From Lingula anatina (Eukaryota > Brachiopoda > Lingulata > Lingulida > Lingulidae), in the NCBI RefSeq assembly GCF_001039355.2, contig NW_019775392.1, positions 1-56,913 of the forward strand: DNA of 56,913 nucleotides, in the 5' to 3' direction. The notes beneath the pieces are model-generated. The model searched no databases, was not told the DNA's origin, and saw only the letters and a list, made by a program, of their open reading frames with translations. Position 1 is the first letter of the stretch. The number at the start of each line of letters is the position of its first letter. Position numbers and translations under genes: made by a program. This document shows positions 11,801-26,800 of the stretch, in pieces.

Positions 11801-14800
11801 TCCTCATGCAAAAGAAAAAGAAGACTTAGATCCTGTTCCCATACCTAGATCAATCTAGCAGGATCGATTCATCTTCAAGGTTTTTTTTCCCCTAAACTGG
11901 ATTCAGTAGCTCTGATGTCTGGGATGCCAACTTTTAGGGGGTAATTAACCATCGTTTTGCAGCTTCAGTAGGTGTGCCAGACATATAAGCCACTAAGCTG
12001 AATGCAATTTAGCAAGAATCCCCTCAGAGATGGGTTGATCCTGGTAGAGCGATGTAGGTGTGGGAACAGGGTCTTATATTATAAATACAATATAATACAT
12101 TGTTTTACTAGAAATTTATCATTCAAATTTCAAATGACTTTAGAAATATTATGAAAATAATCTACTGGTAATGCATTGAAAATTTAAAGATTTTGTTCAT
12201 GATTTAATTCAGGCTGGATATACCTTGCAACACATGTTAGAGCTCGTGATAATGTGTGGTCGCAGGTGCTGTTACGTATGGCAAAAGAGAAAAAATGGGA
12301 AACACTCTTAATCCTGCTAATGGGAACTGGAGTCTTCAGAAAGGAATCTGTCATGTTTAATTACCAAGGAAAGTTCCCCAAAATAAGCACTCAAAAGATC
12401 TGTCTTACCAACTTAATCAAGGTTTGTATGGTTTGATAATGATACAATCATTGATTTTATTTATACCCATTTGCTTTTTATGAACAGACACAGATGTGTC
12501 TGTACATATAGCTGTCACCTGCATCTACATGTATCATTGCCATTGCTGCCGCTGCCGTGCACTTTCACCGATAACACAATAAGTGGAAAAACATTTTACC
12601 TTTTGGCGTGAAACTTACAGAACTGTTGAATATTCATAAAACCCAGGTCAAGTTAGAAAATCAGCATGATCAGGCCATTTTTATGGAAGTTATGCTGTTT
12701 TTTTTCACTTTTTCAGCATATATACAACACTGATAACACTTTAAGTGAAAAAACATTTTACCTTTTGGATTGAAACTTACAGAAATGATGAATATTCATA
12801 ATATGCAAGACAAGTTCTAAAATCGGCATTATCAGGATATTTTTAGAAAAGTTATGCTGTTTTTTCACTTTTCAGCATATATGCAACACTGATAACACGA
12901 TAAGTGGAAAACCATTTTACCTTTTGGCTTGAAACTTACAGAACTGATGAATATTCATAATACGCACGCATGATTGTGCCATTTTTATAACAGTTATGCG
13001 GTTTTTTTCACTTTTCTGCCTTTTTGCCACACTGATAACACATTTCAAGGAAAAGTGATGGGCCAATTGTCTTGAAACTCATAGGAGTGATCAATCTTAC
13101 TGAAATACAGATCAAATTCTAAAATAAGCTTGATAGGTTAAGTTTTGGTGAAGTTATGCTTTTTTTGTATAAAAGTGTTTTTTTCCTCAGATTTAATTCT
13201 TGGGCATGTTAATTTCATTTTTGAACTAATTAGATATGTAAAAGTGTTCTTTTGACATTTTCTGCATCTAACAATATTGTTAGTTGATTATATAAAAATG
13301 ATGGTAAACCTGTTATTATGTATTGTGTAATAAAGTGTCGAAAATGGAAATAAACTCATATCATTGCAGTTTGTCAGATTCAGTTATTCACTAGAATCTC
13401 TGAATGGAGCAAATCGCACATTTAAAATTGTTCTATTGATATATTTCCTATGTCAATAATTCCTTAGTAGATCATTTAAAAATGAAAGTACATTGATTAT
13501 TATTTTGTTTTATGTAAAGAGGGTGTTGAAAATGGAAATAAACTTATTTCATCACAGTTATCTCTTGTTTACATTTTTCGCATTTTCAGTGTGACTCTGA
13601 ACTTCCATGGGCTTGAAGACTTTTGCTGGTCACATTTTCTGAATATCCCTGATACTTTTATTTTATTTTTTAGAAATTGATGGTCATTATGCTGTTATTG
13701 TTAAGCATTATGTAATATTGCATAAAAAATGAAGAAAATCCTTTTTTGGGCAGTGCCCCCATAGTGACCATTAGGGGAAAACCATGTCACTTACTCTTCT
13801 CAAATTTACAGAAAGATAACATAGGACTAAAATACAGCTTCAGTTGAAAAACCTGTCTTATTGGTTAACTTTTCTAGAAATATAGTTTTTTGTAAAAGTT
13901 AAAATGTGAATTATTATTATATGCTTTTTTTGTCTGTACATTAAACAGCTTTGATGCCTTGTTTTTCATTTCATATTATTCAAACTTTTCAATTACTTTC
14001 TTTTGTAACTGTAAAAAATTACACTATCACACGGTATTAAATCATATTTACAGTACTGTGCATCTCAAGCAGACCCTCGTTTTGTGCATCTTGCAATCAA
14101 TCTTCTGCAACATGGATCCAAGGAAACAGATATAACATTAGAGACAGGGGACACTCCATTTCATGCAGCTCTTAGAATTGCAGTGAGAACCTGTAAGTTC
14201 TACTAATTATTATAGGAGTTTGATTAACTTGTTACCTGCTCTGTAAGAGTATGTGATGAATATGAACCCTTTAAAGGAATTAGTTTTATCTGTTTAGTTA
14301 AAGTATGGATATCTGGTAATGTTTATGTACCATTAAAGGTTGTTTCTACCACTAAATTGTTTACTTAACATGGACATGATTTAAATGGATAGATTTTCAG
14401 TTAATTTACATGTATTGATTTATTTAGAACAAGTAAAAAAGTATTGGTGATATTTCTTATCAGTGGGGCAATTCTTCGAAATTTTTTTTACTAGTAAATA
14501 AATATCCAGATTGTTTTTCTAGCAAATACAGACCTTTTGTGGCATTTGGTAAATTCCAACCCAGGCAGGGTTAAGGCAGTACAAGATGCCCGTGGGGATA
14601 CTCTCTTGCACAAAATGGCCAAAGCACTGGCAAGGGAACAATCAATTTTCTTTGGGGAAGTCACATTTGAACTCATGGAAAAAGTTAGTATCACTTTTAT
14701 ATGTTCTGAAATAATGCCAACTATTAAGACAGTTCTATTATTATCAAGACAGAGTCACAGAGAGTTAAGAAAGTATGAAGGACTAGACGTGAAGGAGTAC

Positions 14801-17800
14801 ATGGCTTTGTTCCTGTATTTTTTAATTGTTGATTTTAACCCATGAACATTTGCAGTGATTGTCCATTTTCTAAAAAGACTATATTTGTTTAAGGCAGTTA
14901 GGTGACCTTGTTAGTCTCATGGGCAAAAATTGTTACAGGTACCAAAGAAATTTAATGTGGAATGCAAATACTAAAACTAGATATGGCCGGTACAAGTACC
15001 GATGACCATTCCACAGAACCGGTGCTTGGTTCACAATAGAAAAATACATTTTTGAAAATAGTATTCAAAGAATTTGAAATAATAAAATCCATTTATTATT
15101 TAACAGTAATTTGAATTAACCTATGATAAAAAAAAACTGATTCAGAAGGAAATTTTAAACTGAGTGAAAAAAGTTCTTTTTCTATCATCTGACACATTCA
15201 TTTCCAATGTGAACATAGAAATTACTTCTAAAAACTACTGTTTGATTGACTTTTTTTTTGAAATTCTAGATAGATTCCAGCATTAGAAATAAAGAGGGAA
15301 AGCTTGCCATAGACTACATACCAAAGGGGAGTGCATTGTATGGTGAGCTAGACAAGAGAATGAGACAGAGCACATCAAAAGGTAAGAGAACTGAAAATAA
15401 GAAATATATATGAAAGTTTGATGAAACTTGTAAACACTTCTATATAGATTTATATACAACTTCATGTTGAAAAGTGAAGTAGTACTTGTTTTTATATAGA
15501 AAGAAAAGGGGAACAATGGGGTAGACCTGCAACTGATACTAACAGAAAAACTGACCTAAAACCTTCACCACAACCCCCTCAACCCCACTTTGGTCAAACT
15601 GATTTTAAGGGTGCTAGGCCCAAGGACACACAGGCAGTACACAAGGTTGATGGAGGTGGAGATGGTGAGTGATTTAATGTTTTGATATTGATTAAGGCTG
15701 GGAAAGATAATAAACTGAAAAAAAAGCAAATGACAGGAGAGCTCAGAACAAATTTTTAAGAGATTGTAAGGAAAGACCAACAAATCTCTAATCTTTTAGA
15801 CGGTTAGAAAAAATATACTTTTTTTATTATTGAACTCCATTAGGAATTTTTGCCATCATTTTTTTCAAGCCATGAAAAGTGAATGATATTTTTCCACAGG
15901 AAAAAAGAGTCAACAGTATGGTAAACCTGCATCTGGTGGCAAGAAAAAAGTGAAGCAAAAGCCAGGTGTACAACAATCATTTGGTCCTGAATCCCCCGGG
16001 GGACAACCTGACTCATATTCCAAGGGTGCCAGGCCTAAGGATATACATGTTGTACACAAAATTGATGAAGGTGGGGATGGTAAGTAATGTTTTAGTATAT
16101 AAATGCATAAACCATATTTCATACTGTGTATGTTCTCTAGGGAAAAGTGGTTATGATGTATTATGTGCCTTGAAGTGAAGAGTATATATGTGTCAGACTG
16201 AAGAGTAGGCAAATTTAGAAAATCACTAACTGGCACTGAACCACATTCTTAAAAGAATTGGTTGCAGAAGAACATCATTATGTTTGAATTTTAAATTCCA
16301 AAACTGCCAGATTCCCTCAAGAACCTGTAACAGTGTGACACCAAGATGGCGTGTACATGTAGTTATCAAGCATTTTTAATTACGTAATGCAAATGGGAAA
16401 TACATATAACAACATTATGATACAACAACTTTTATCTTGAATACAGAATATGGTACATATATATGATTGGTCTGTTTAAACTGATCTCCATGAAAAAAAA
16501 ACTGTTTAGAAGCTGCCGACTGTATTCGTATTAAATTCTCCTTCTGTGTAGGAAATACTGAGCAGCCAGTAGACCTGTTCCAAAGGGGAAAAGAGTGCCT
16601 TGCCCAGTTGGAGTTTGAGAAAGCACTTGGATCACTCTGCAAGTTCTTGGAGGAAAACAGCAGTGCCTCAAAACTGAATGCTAAGGCATCAGAGGCACTA
16701 GATATTGTTGTAGACAAAATTGTTCCTACTTTTAAAGGTAAGTGGACCCAGGAGAGATTTTATGCATTTTGCAATATTTTGTTGGGATTAATTATTTTAA
16801 GTCAAATATATAGTAACTAAGATTAATGCAAATTATGAACAATAATCTGTAATTATTATAATTTTTCTTTTGCTCTCATCTGCTGTGATTGGTGTGGCCC
16901 ATTATATTTTGATAGTGCAAGAAAACTAATTGTCTAAATTGGTGGTCGAATTCTATCGCATGTCAAATGGCTTTATTTATTTTTTTTAGAGATCCCCTCT
17001 AGAATCTCCTGCAAGTTACCTGAGAAGATATGGACACAGGTCATTAAAAAGCTGGCCAGGAGTGGAAGATGGCAAACAGTTCAGAAGTTGCTGCTTGGAG
17101 GGGGCAATGGTCATGAGAAAGGTCAAGGTGGTCTTGCAGACAACTGCAGCACTGCAGGAATCTCCATTGTGCATTTCCTCAGCAGCCATGATGAAAGAGA
17201 TGTTAGTGTGCACAAATATGATCTGGTAACTGCTCTCCTCAAGGTAGGTGACATTAGACTGTATTCAGACACCACACACAAAATCCTTGTTAACTGTACA
17301 TTATAGTAGGCAAGCATGCACTTTCCCATGCAAGCATGGAAGTGGCAGAGTTGAAGATAATAATATCATGAACGTTTTTCTATGGAGCCATGTCTGAAAG
17401 GTACTTTTTTTGCATCATTTTTGGATCATTGCTTGTGAGCACCAGTTATATTGGTACAGTAGCATTATCAACCAATGAAATATTTCAGAATTTGTCAGAA
17501 AATTACATGTGATCGTTGCTATCATTTATGGAACTAAATCAACATGCATGTTTGAGCATGGATTTGTTTTATCAACACCTGGTACATATATTCTGAAAGG
17601 TACATGAATCAGTCACCTTTTTAATTTTTTTAATTCTCTACATTTGTATGCTAATTTTTATGTACAACAGCCGTTTATTGCATGCAGTCTTACGTAACAT
17701 TTTATGGAGGCAATTTTCAAGCCCGAATTTGCTTTATTTATAATTTGAACTTATGTAAAAGAAATTGAAACGCAACACCAATAGACCTCAACAAAACTAT

Positions 17801-20800
17801 GCAAAAGGAAATGACCATATATGTAATACAAAAGTAATGTTTTAAACTGACATGGTGATTTTTAAGGCCCACCATTGTCCTTCATCTTTTTCTGAATCCC
17901 ATGGCTATATCAGGAGGGTTTCAATTAGAGTCTGCATGTGTTTCAGTATTGCTGTATCACTCTGTTTGTATGATACAGCTGCCTGTGTACCCTTGGATTA
18001 CATGTACCCCCATATCTCTGCATTTGATTATTGATGTTGAATGTTTGTTTAAAATTTTGATTTTGAGTAATAAAATTCTTTCTTTTTTGTGCTGTATCAG
18101 TATGTGTAGCATGTTGACATCATGTTGTTTGAGATTTTGCTTTTTATGGCCAGCCAAATGGCCTTCCAAACAGACAGATTTTATGAAAAATTACAGATGT
18201 TTCTTTTTTTATGTTTCAATTTTCATTATCCTTAAAGCATGGGTGTTCACCAGATGGTGTTGGTAGTGATAAAATAAAACCATTAAGCCATAGCCTTCAG
18301 AGTGAGGACATGAAAATGGTGATGCTGCTGCTCAGGGAAGGAGCAAACCCCGCCTCCCTCTCTCTCTCCAGCAATGACACACCCCTGCATGTAGCTCTCT
18401 CCATTGGAATGAAAGCTAAAGGTACAAGTTTATTTGTTTGTTCTAGTTGTCAGCAATTGTGCTTTACAGCCTTGTTGTTTGGTTTAGGTGTTTATATTTC
18501 ATCTTTGGGTTAACATATTGTTTACTGACATGCAAGACAATGCTACCATATTACAGCTGCCTCAAAATAATTATTTATAGAATGTCTAGAGTTGTAACTA
18601 AAACCAATTTAAAACCCAGTTGAAATTGCATGGTTAAGCTTTTAATAGTTCTATTTTACAATGTTCACAAGCATGCCAGATTAGTTAAACGACATGCTTT
18701 GTTTCATTTCCCCAGCATGTTGACAACCTGTATATAAACATAAACTGGACCTTCGCCGTGGGAAAAGTACACATGGCAAAAAAAAAAGTACACATTATCA
18801 TTTTAGGTGATTTCTCCTTGCTGGAACAGTTGTTTAAACTTTACTCAACATGTCCAGAGAAGTATCCAATGCTAGAGCCTTCCTCTGTAGATGGCACTGG
18901 AAACACCTTGTTCCATGTGATAGCAAAGGGCACCTGCTCTCCCCATGCTGTGAATGCTGCCAGGATTCTGCTTCAAAACAAGGTCAACCCACTGGTGAGA
19001 AACAGGGATGGTTTAACAGCAATGCAGATGTTGAAGAAGGGAAATGACCGAAGGATGCAGTATATGAAACAGGCAAAACAATTCTATCCAGATTTTTCTC
19101 CTCCCACACCAAGAAAAAAGAAAGGCAAGCAGAAGGAAAATGAGAAATCAGCTGTTCTCCCTGCTGATGATGAAGTTACTGCTAATGAAGCACTGGATAC
19201 AGCTCAGAAAGATATAACATGCGGACAGGATACAGCTCAGACAGACATAACACCTCATTTGTTGAAGAAAGAGGGCACAACTAGCATTGTTCCAAAGATG
19301 AATAAAGAAGACACAAGGAAGAGAATATCTTCTCTCATTTCAGACTTGCCACAAATGGAACCCAAAAGATGTAAAGATGATTCTGCAAGTATGCTTTTGT
19401 CCAGTGCAGCCTCTGTTAAAGATGGACAAGCAAAAGTTGAACAAGGTGTTTACAATGAAAACTCTGGTGTAGGAAAAACAGCAGTAATTGAAGAAGATGA
19501 AATCCAAAATGACCTTGAGACTGATCTACAGGAAAATAAATTGGAAGAAGAACCTCAAGATGTTGACCCAAGCCTATTTGATGACTTGGTATGGGAGGTA
19601 GAATGCACAGCCAATCTGTGGAAACTACTGCGGGAGAAAAAGTTGGAAATCAAAATGAAAAGAAGAATCATAGAGAAAATCCAATTCCTTGGCAATGGCC
19701 ACTGGAGACAAGATCTCTGCAAGAGACTGGAGGGGGCTGCCAAAAATGCTGGAATGAAGTTGTATGAGGCCAAGCTGACCAAAGGGGCTCGTATTCTCTG
19801 GGAACTGGCCATTGCTTTCTCTCCACGTTGCAGTGAGAGCGCTGAGCAGAGACTTGGCATGGAATCTATCAAAGAAGGGGTGGTTGGAGGGAGAATCTAC
19901 TCTGAAGTCATCCGAGTGTGGGATGTTGTCTTTGATCACGATAATGTCTCCAGGAAAATTGACAGCATTGTAACATCTTTCAACAGAGGACAGGAATGTA
20001 TTATTCAGAAGAAACTCAAAGGCATGGAACGCAAGGACTTCCCTTCACACAAGTTCACTGATCAGAGAATACCTATGTATTTCCACGAGGTGGACACAGA
20101 GGAGAAGGAGCCACCTAACCCTCTGCCACATATGCCTAAACCAGAATCTTCGACCAAATTCTTTCCACCAGCAAGTGCCAATGAGACAGAGTACCACATC
20201 ATGAAATTCTATTCATTCACGTCGGCTCTGGTCAACAATGTTCTTCTCAACCAAGACACCAAAGTAGACTTTCCTTTCAGGGTAACAGAATTAGAGCATG
20301 CCATTATCAACTTGAACCCAAAACCACCACAATCAATCCTTCTACTAGGCAGGAGTGGGACAGGTTAGTCTTTTTGTTATTTTACTCATTCATTCAATTG
20401 TATTATGTATAACAAAAATATATGAATGCCTCTGGTTTTATGCATTTCATTTTTGAACAGTATTTAATTTCTAGGCTTTCTAATCTAGATGGTCATGTGA
20501 CCTTTCTGTCAACACCCTATGTATTTTCACAAGAAGATATTCAGTTTTAAAGATAGATTGTATCACTTTCCTTTGGTTTAGGGAAAACCACCTGCTGCTT
20601 GTATCGCCTATGGACCTTCTTCTCACGTTACTGGGAGCAAGCCGCCAGGGCTGGAGAGCCCTTGATTCCCCGTAGTGTCACCTTTGTGCACCAGGACGTA
20701 AAGGCAGATAAGGCTAATAACAAAGGTATTTATGTGTCATATTATACCCTCCAAAAATATCAACGTAATGTTATCATACAAATACAGTAGTTTTGCTATT

Positions 20801-23800
20801 TAATGGGAGGATATTGTTTCTCTTGATATATATTTATTCAATAAAATCAGGTCATGTGCATGATGAATTATTTTAAGTAATTTTTTTTACATGCATTTTT
20901 GTTTTGATTTTTAAAATGTTTTTTATAGATACATCAGAAATGTCTGATTTTGGTGATGATGGTGATGATGATGATGATGATGATGATGATGTATCAGCTG
21001 ATGAATCAGAAAAGTTGGATGTAGCCAGCAAAGGTGCCACATGTAACACAGAAGACTGCCAACAAGAACCTGGCAACACTCAGGAAGCCCCAATCATGGA
21101 ACATCTGCATCAAGTGTTTGTTACTAAAAATGCCGTGCTTTGCAGTGAAGTGAAGAGAAATTTCAGGGAGTTGAGTCATGCATGGGAACCTGCCAATGCT
21201 CATGTTGAAGTGGAAGACCTTCCTTTGCCAAATTGTCTACAGGAAGCCCACCCTGCTCAGTTCCCACTGTTTATCACAGCCAAACAGTGGCTGATGCTTC
21301 TTGATGGATCCTTGCTGAATTCATTTTTTCCACGCAACCAAGATGGCAGCCTGAAGCGGCATATTCAGGGCTGGGGAGAAAAAGAAGCAAGTGTGACCTA
21401 TATCCCTGATCTGGATGATTCTGATGGTGAGTTGGAGGATGATGAAGATGACACAGTTTTACCAGGTGACCCTGAAAATGAGGATGTCGCCAACCAACCA
21501 CAGCCGAAGGAAACCGATCCAAGGCGAGAAGTAACATATGAGGTATTTGCCAATGAGCTTTGGACCAAAGTGAATAAGGGAAAGATTGACTACCACCCTA
21601 CATTGGTCTGGATGGAAATTATGTCTTTCATTAAGGGTTCTGTAGAGGCCCTGCACACTGAGAAGGGTGAGCTTTCCAGAGAGGGATACCTAGAGCTTGG
21701 ACAGAAGAGGGCACCCAACTTCTCCGGAGATCGGAACAAGGTGTATGACATGTTTGAGAGATACCGTCAGATCAAGTTGACCAAGGGGCTGTTTGATGAA
21801 TGTGATGTGATCAGCCATATTTACCGCAGATTGAAAGATATTAAAGTCTTGCAGTGGAGCCTTCATCAAATCTATGTGGATGAAACCCAAGACTTTACCC
21901 AGGGTGAACTTTCCCTCTTCATACGGTGTTGTCAAGACCCCAATTCTTTATTTCTCACAGGAGACACAGCCCAGAGCATCATGAGAGGAGTTGCCTTCCG
22001 TTTTGATGATCTCAAGACTTTATTCCACTATGCAAGCAAGTCTTTCAAAGCTGTGGGCAAGACATCAGCAGTGGCTGTCCCCAAGAAGGTGTACCAGCTC
22101 ACCCACAACTACCGATCTCATGCAGGTATCCTGGACCTGGCATCCAGTGTGATTGATCTCTTGGTGAAGTTCTTTCCAGAGTCTTTTGACAGACTGGAGA
22201 GAGATCAGGGCTTATTCCTTGGACCCAAACCAGTTCTTTTGCAGTCCTGTAGTTTCAGTGACCTTGCATTACTGCTGAGAGGAAACAAAAGGAAGACGTC
22301 TGAGATTGAGTTTGGCGCCCACCAGGTTATCTTGGTTGCCAATGAGGAGGCAAAGAGCAACTTGCCAGAGGAACTTAGTTTGGCCCTGGTGCTGACCATC
22401 TATGAATCCAAAGGCCTGGAGTTTGATGATGTCCTGCTATACAATTTCTTCAAGGATTCCCCAGTAAGTTTGTTTTGCTGTGGATTTTTTTGTGGGGGAT
22501 GGGGTTTATATTAATTGAAACATGATACTGCTGCCATAGTAATTCATCAGTTTAGCAAAAGCTGAATAGTAATTTACTTTTAATTTTCTTTTAAATTTTT
22601 TGATATTCAAGAAATAAATGTCAGCATTTACAATTAAGTGTCAATGTTCTTGCAGGCTTACAAAGAGTGGAGAGTTGTGACAGGTCACCTGGACAAGCTG
22701 CTGGAGCAGTACAAGTACAACCAAGAGAAAGGACAAGATAATCTTGTGGAACTGGATATTGGTAAGTGATGGTTCATGCCTTTGAGGTACCATTAAAAAC
22801 ATACTAACTTAAAGTGAATTTTTGAAAAAAATTATTTGGGGTGTCATGATGGAAACTGTCATTGAAAAAACTTTTGTCAGTGATAAACTTATTTAAACTG
22901 TTATCTTTTAAATAATTTTTTCCAGATGAAGAGTATGACAATGTCCGTCCTAGACCATTAGACTTTAGCCCAGAGAAACACAAAGTATTGAACTCTGAGC
23001 TCAAGTATTTGTACACAGCTTTGACCCGGGCCAGGGTCAATGTCTGGATATTTGATCAGGACGAGGAAAAGAGGGCACCTATGTTTGAATATTTTGTTCG
23101 AAGAAAGTTGATGGATGTTGTGGAGACAAGATCTGACAGCAGCGATGACGGTAAGAAATGGAGTGACTGTGAGCTGATGCTTTGATGATGCCTTGTATTT
23201 ATGAAACCTCCCAAGTATCACATTTGGTATTATTCCTCCTTCATAAGAACTACCCACTCACAATGTCCACTTCAAATGCATGCACATACTTGGAGCATGC
23301 ATACTCGCATGCCCACACACACACATATAACACACACGCACACACACAGGGAAATAATGGTGTGGGGAGGGGGAGCAGGATAGTATTTTTAAATGAGCCA
23401 TCCTTTGTGTTTGCCAGAAAGGGTAACCAGATTATGTTCAGTTATATTTTTCTAGTCTGGAAACCAATTTTATTGTCTGTTTAGTCATATAATTGCATGA
23501 TCATGGCGAAACTCTCCATCTAAATATTTTAATAAATTAAAATTAAATAAATTAAAATTTGTCTTGGATTTGAGTATTAGTTAATTTTTGAAAAAAATCA
23601 AATAGATTAAGTTTGATATGACTTTATTTCCAATTACTTACCAATATTGTACATGTAAATCTTTATTTCTAACAGGTCTGTCATCTGCAATGTTTGCATG
23701 TACTTCTACAGAAGAGGAGTGGGTGAAGAGAGGTGATTATTTCTATAATCACAAGTTGTACCAAGTAGCTGCTAAGTGTTACAGAAGAGGTAGGTGATAT

Positions 23801-26800
23801 TATATTTGATGTGAAAACACAAATTAAGATACCTTGTGAAATGTTCTCGTTTTGGGATGTTGCTTATACTAGTAATCTTGACCCAATGAACATACGCATG
23901 TTCAGACTACAGATTCAGTTTATTATCTTTTTATCAGACCTGCTGATCCAAACTATGTTGTACATGTATTCATTTTTATGCACTCAGCTTCAATTAACGG
24001 TAATTAATCAATTTATAGTTTTATGATGAAAATGACGTAAATCTTACCTGAGAATATTAACATAATAGGTGGTGAGGAAGTCCTGGAAAGAATGTCCTTG
24101 GCTCAAGCAAGAGCTCTGAGTGCCGAGAGACTGAGAGAAAACCCCCACAAATTGAAACAGGAGTTCCTCCTGGCCTCTGAGGAGTTCTTGCAGTGTAGTA
24201 TGCCATCTGAGGCAGCCAAGTGTCTGTACAATGCAAAGGAGTTCCTGTTGGCAGCCAAACTGTTTGAGAAGATGGCAAAGGTGTGCATCAGTTTTGCAAA
24301 ACAAATGAGCTACATGTATGAAGATGCTATGCAAAACTCTTTAAGTAGCATACTATTGCCTTTTAATGATCTGTGGATTGCTTCATTTCTAAAGGCATGC
24401 TCTTTAATGCTTTGGCAAATCAGTACATTAATTATAAATACTTTTTATGCATTACATTGAAAGACACTTTATTGCTTTTTAAATTTTAGCTTTAAATTTG
24501 TGATTCTGTTGAATTGATTTTTACATGACTCTGTCCAATTATTTTCTAGTTCAGGGATGCAGCTGTCCTTTACAAAAAAGTCAAGTATTACCAGGATGCT
24601 GCCAATTGCTATGAGCAATCCTCTGACTTCAGGAAAGCCATTGAGATACATGTGTCAGTGGATCAGTTCCAGAAAGCAGCAGATGTCCGTGAAAGATACG
24701 ACATTAAAGTGCAGGTGAGGAGATGACACAGTATGGGGTTTTATGATAGGCCATTGACATGGAACTCCTAACAAGAGCATGCATACATGTAAGAACAATT
24801 CTACTTATGTGTGTTATTGCATTTTTGCATGCATACATGGGTGTGGTTATAAATATACAGTGAGAGAGATGGAGAGATTTAAGAGTTTTTTTTTTTATTT
24901 ATTGCTGTAGGAATACATGTCTCATGGAAAGATGCTGCCACAGGCTTTAATAAATGGAGCCCCAAGTCCTCTCCATAGCATGGACTATCTTTGCTTTGAA
25001 GCTGCAAAATTGCATTTTCATCGCAGAGAGTATGATGCCATGAATGCAGCCCTATCACGCCTTCCCTTTGAACGACAACTTCAGTTTCTCAAAGAAAGAA
25101 ACAACATAGCTGGTGTTGCTGCTTTGTATAAAAGGAATGGTGAGTATTTAAATAGGGTTAGAAATTATATTCACAAGTAAGCTGCGTTTCTAGTAGGTTA
25201 CAGGGTCAGAATTTACTTGCCATGCTTACCAGAAAAGTCAAAAATGGTACCACATTACTACTGGATATTAGGTAGACTTGGGTAGGCTTGATAATTGTGA
25301 AAAAGCTTTATGTTTTACATATAATTCTGAATTGATGAAAAATTTTTAGGTCAGTCCATGGAAGCTGCAAAGTTTCTGAAGTCAAAGGGCAAAGTTGAGG
25401 AGGCACTGGAGTATGCCGAGCGCTTGGATGATCCATATTTCAGAGCAGAGTGTCTCATTATAAGCAGCAGGATGAAACTCCAGAATATGTCCAGTCCTAC
25501 AATGGAGGAAGGTATCCTAAAGAATTTAGAAGAAGCTGAAAAGCTCTTCTCTGCTTGTGAAGATAGCAATGGGCAGGCAGAAGCTCAGATGTATCTTGCC
25601 AAGTTGAGAAAAGATATCAAGCTCCTTAAAAGCTCTTCTGATCTTTTCAAGAAAAATCACAATATTGGTGGACAAGTGGAGGTGGTTGAAGTGCTAATGG
25701 AGATAGTTACAGAGCTGTTACCCAAGCATGTTTTGCCAGTACGGGATGCTGTAGAAAGTATTGCCAACTTCCTCCTCATTGTACAGAAAAGTCCAGTAAA
25801 ACACACTCAAACTGAAAGGGCCATGCTTGACATCTGTGAGCTGTACTATGGCATAGAAAAGGGGGATAGGGAACAAGTTAGGAAAGTAAAGACCAGTGAA
25901 GCTGCCAGGATTGATCTCCTGCTTACTGAAGATTTGGATAAAGATCAAGTGCCAAAGAATTTGGTCCATGAGAAAATGTGCCAGGATCTTCTTAGGAAAG
26001 TTGGCAATGGTGTAAACAAGTGTCGTGCAATGATGTGGAGCCACATGAAAAAGCAAGAGATTTGCCCTGACTTCATTGCTGGGCAGCCCTGTCAAGAACT
26101 TGGATCATGTTCTAAACTGAGGCAAGAACCTAAGAGGAATCATCTGCTGCACCACTTGGATAGCATCCTCAGACTCATTCATTTAGATTCTACTGTAGAA
26201 TGGGCATGTGAGCAGCCTCACAAGGACACCATCAAAAGGCAGCTTGAAGACCTGAGGCCCAAAAAAGAGCTTGGTGGAAGGTTTGGCTCTTGCCTGGCTT
26301 TGTACAAATTGCTCTTTCCTGCTCAGGGTCACCACAGGAATCTCTGCTCTCTTCCTGTTGAAGCTAGGGAAGTGATGAATAGGATTAGAAGCTTGGCTGT
26401 AGAAGATCAGTTAAAGAGATGGGCAAAGTATGAGTGGACAAAGTGTCCTCAAGATCAGTTGTCCAACACAGATTTGTTCCTGTTGATCTTCAACGTACAG
26501 CGCCTGCTTAAGGTCAAAATTGAAGTCTTGAAAGGAATGCTTACAAAGACTGCTGATGGCTACTCAGCAGAAGCTAGTAAGAAGGTTGCCCCACATAAAG
26601 TGCCAAAGGACATTGGTATGGTCTATGTAGGAGAAAGGGGGAACAGACACATGTTCATCAGTTTGATGAGCAGGTTTATCGATTTCTCCAAAGAGCTCCA
26701 TAGCAAACTGGACCCCATAACTGCCACGAGAGCACTGGTGCTGAACTTCATCAGGAAACTTGCAGACCGTGCAACAGAGCCACTGATGCCTTCTATTGCC

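Larger units (their letters stand above)
8582..16855 (+). repeat. Segmental duplication, copy 1 (promoter to intron after exon 10 of TRANK1-like gene)
   Basis: Similarity to 33160-41157 in the same orientation begins around ACGTCTT..ATAAAATATGG and ends around AATCTGTAATT, well inside an intron. Exons look nearly identical. Introns are similar but cut by copy-specific insertions. This copy belongs to the complete gene. Confidence 0.88.
10879..18421 (+). other. TRANK1-like N-terminal block: TPRs, exon-duplicated linker, ankyrin-type repeats
   Basis: Residues about 3-83 carry TPR-like helices (GNQALGHGDYELATEHY, then ALYSNRSFSLSKLG), and the next exon continues with GYWRAGQALKLLKKSQEALQ. Exons at 14054 and 14523 carry ankyrin-like pieces (GDTPFHAAL, ARGDTLLHKMAKAL). 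The exons at 15500 and 15900 are related to each other, both ending KGARPKD..VHK.D.GGDG, and look like a tandem exon duplication in a low-complexity linker. The exon at 16552 has a helical segment (DLFQRGKECLAQLEFEKAL). The exons at 16990 and 18238 return to helical and ankyrin repeats (MLLLREGANPASL, DTPLHVALSIG). Confidence 0.8.

Noticed and set aside
12565-13170. CRISPR-like direct repeats
   Set aside because: Units are 140-160 bp, diverged, adjacent and in an animal intron; this is a tandem satellite, not a repeat-spacer array.
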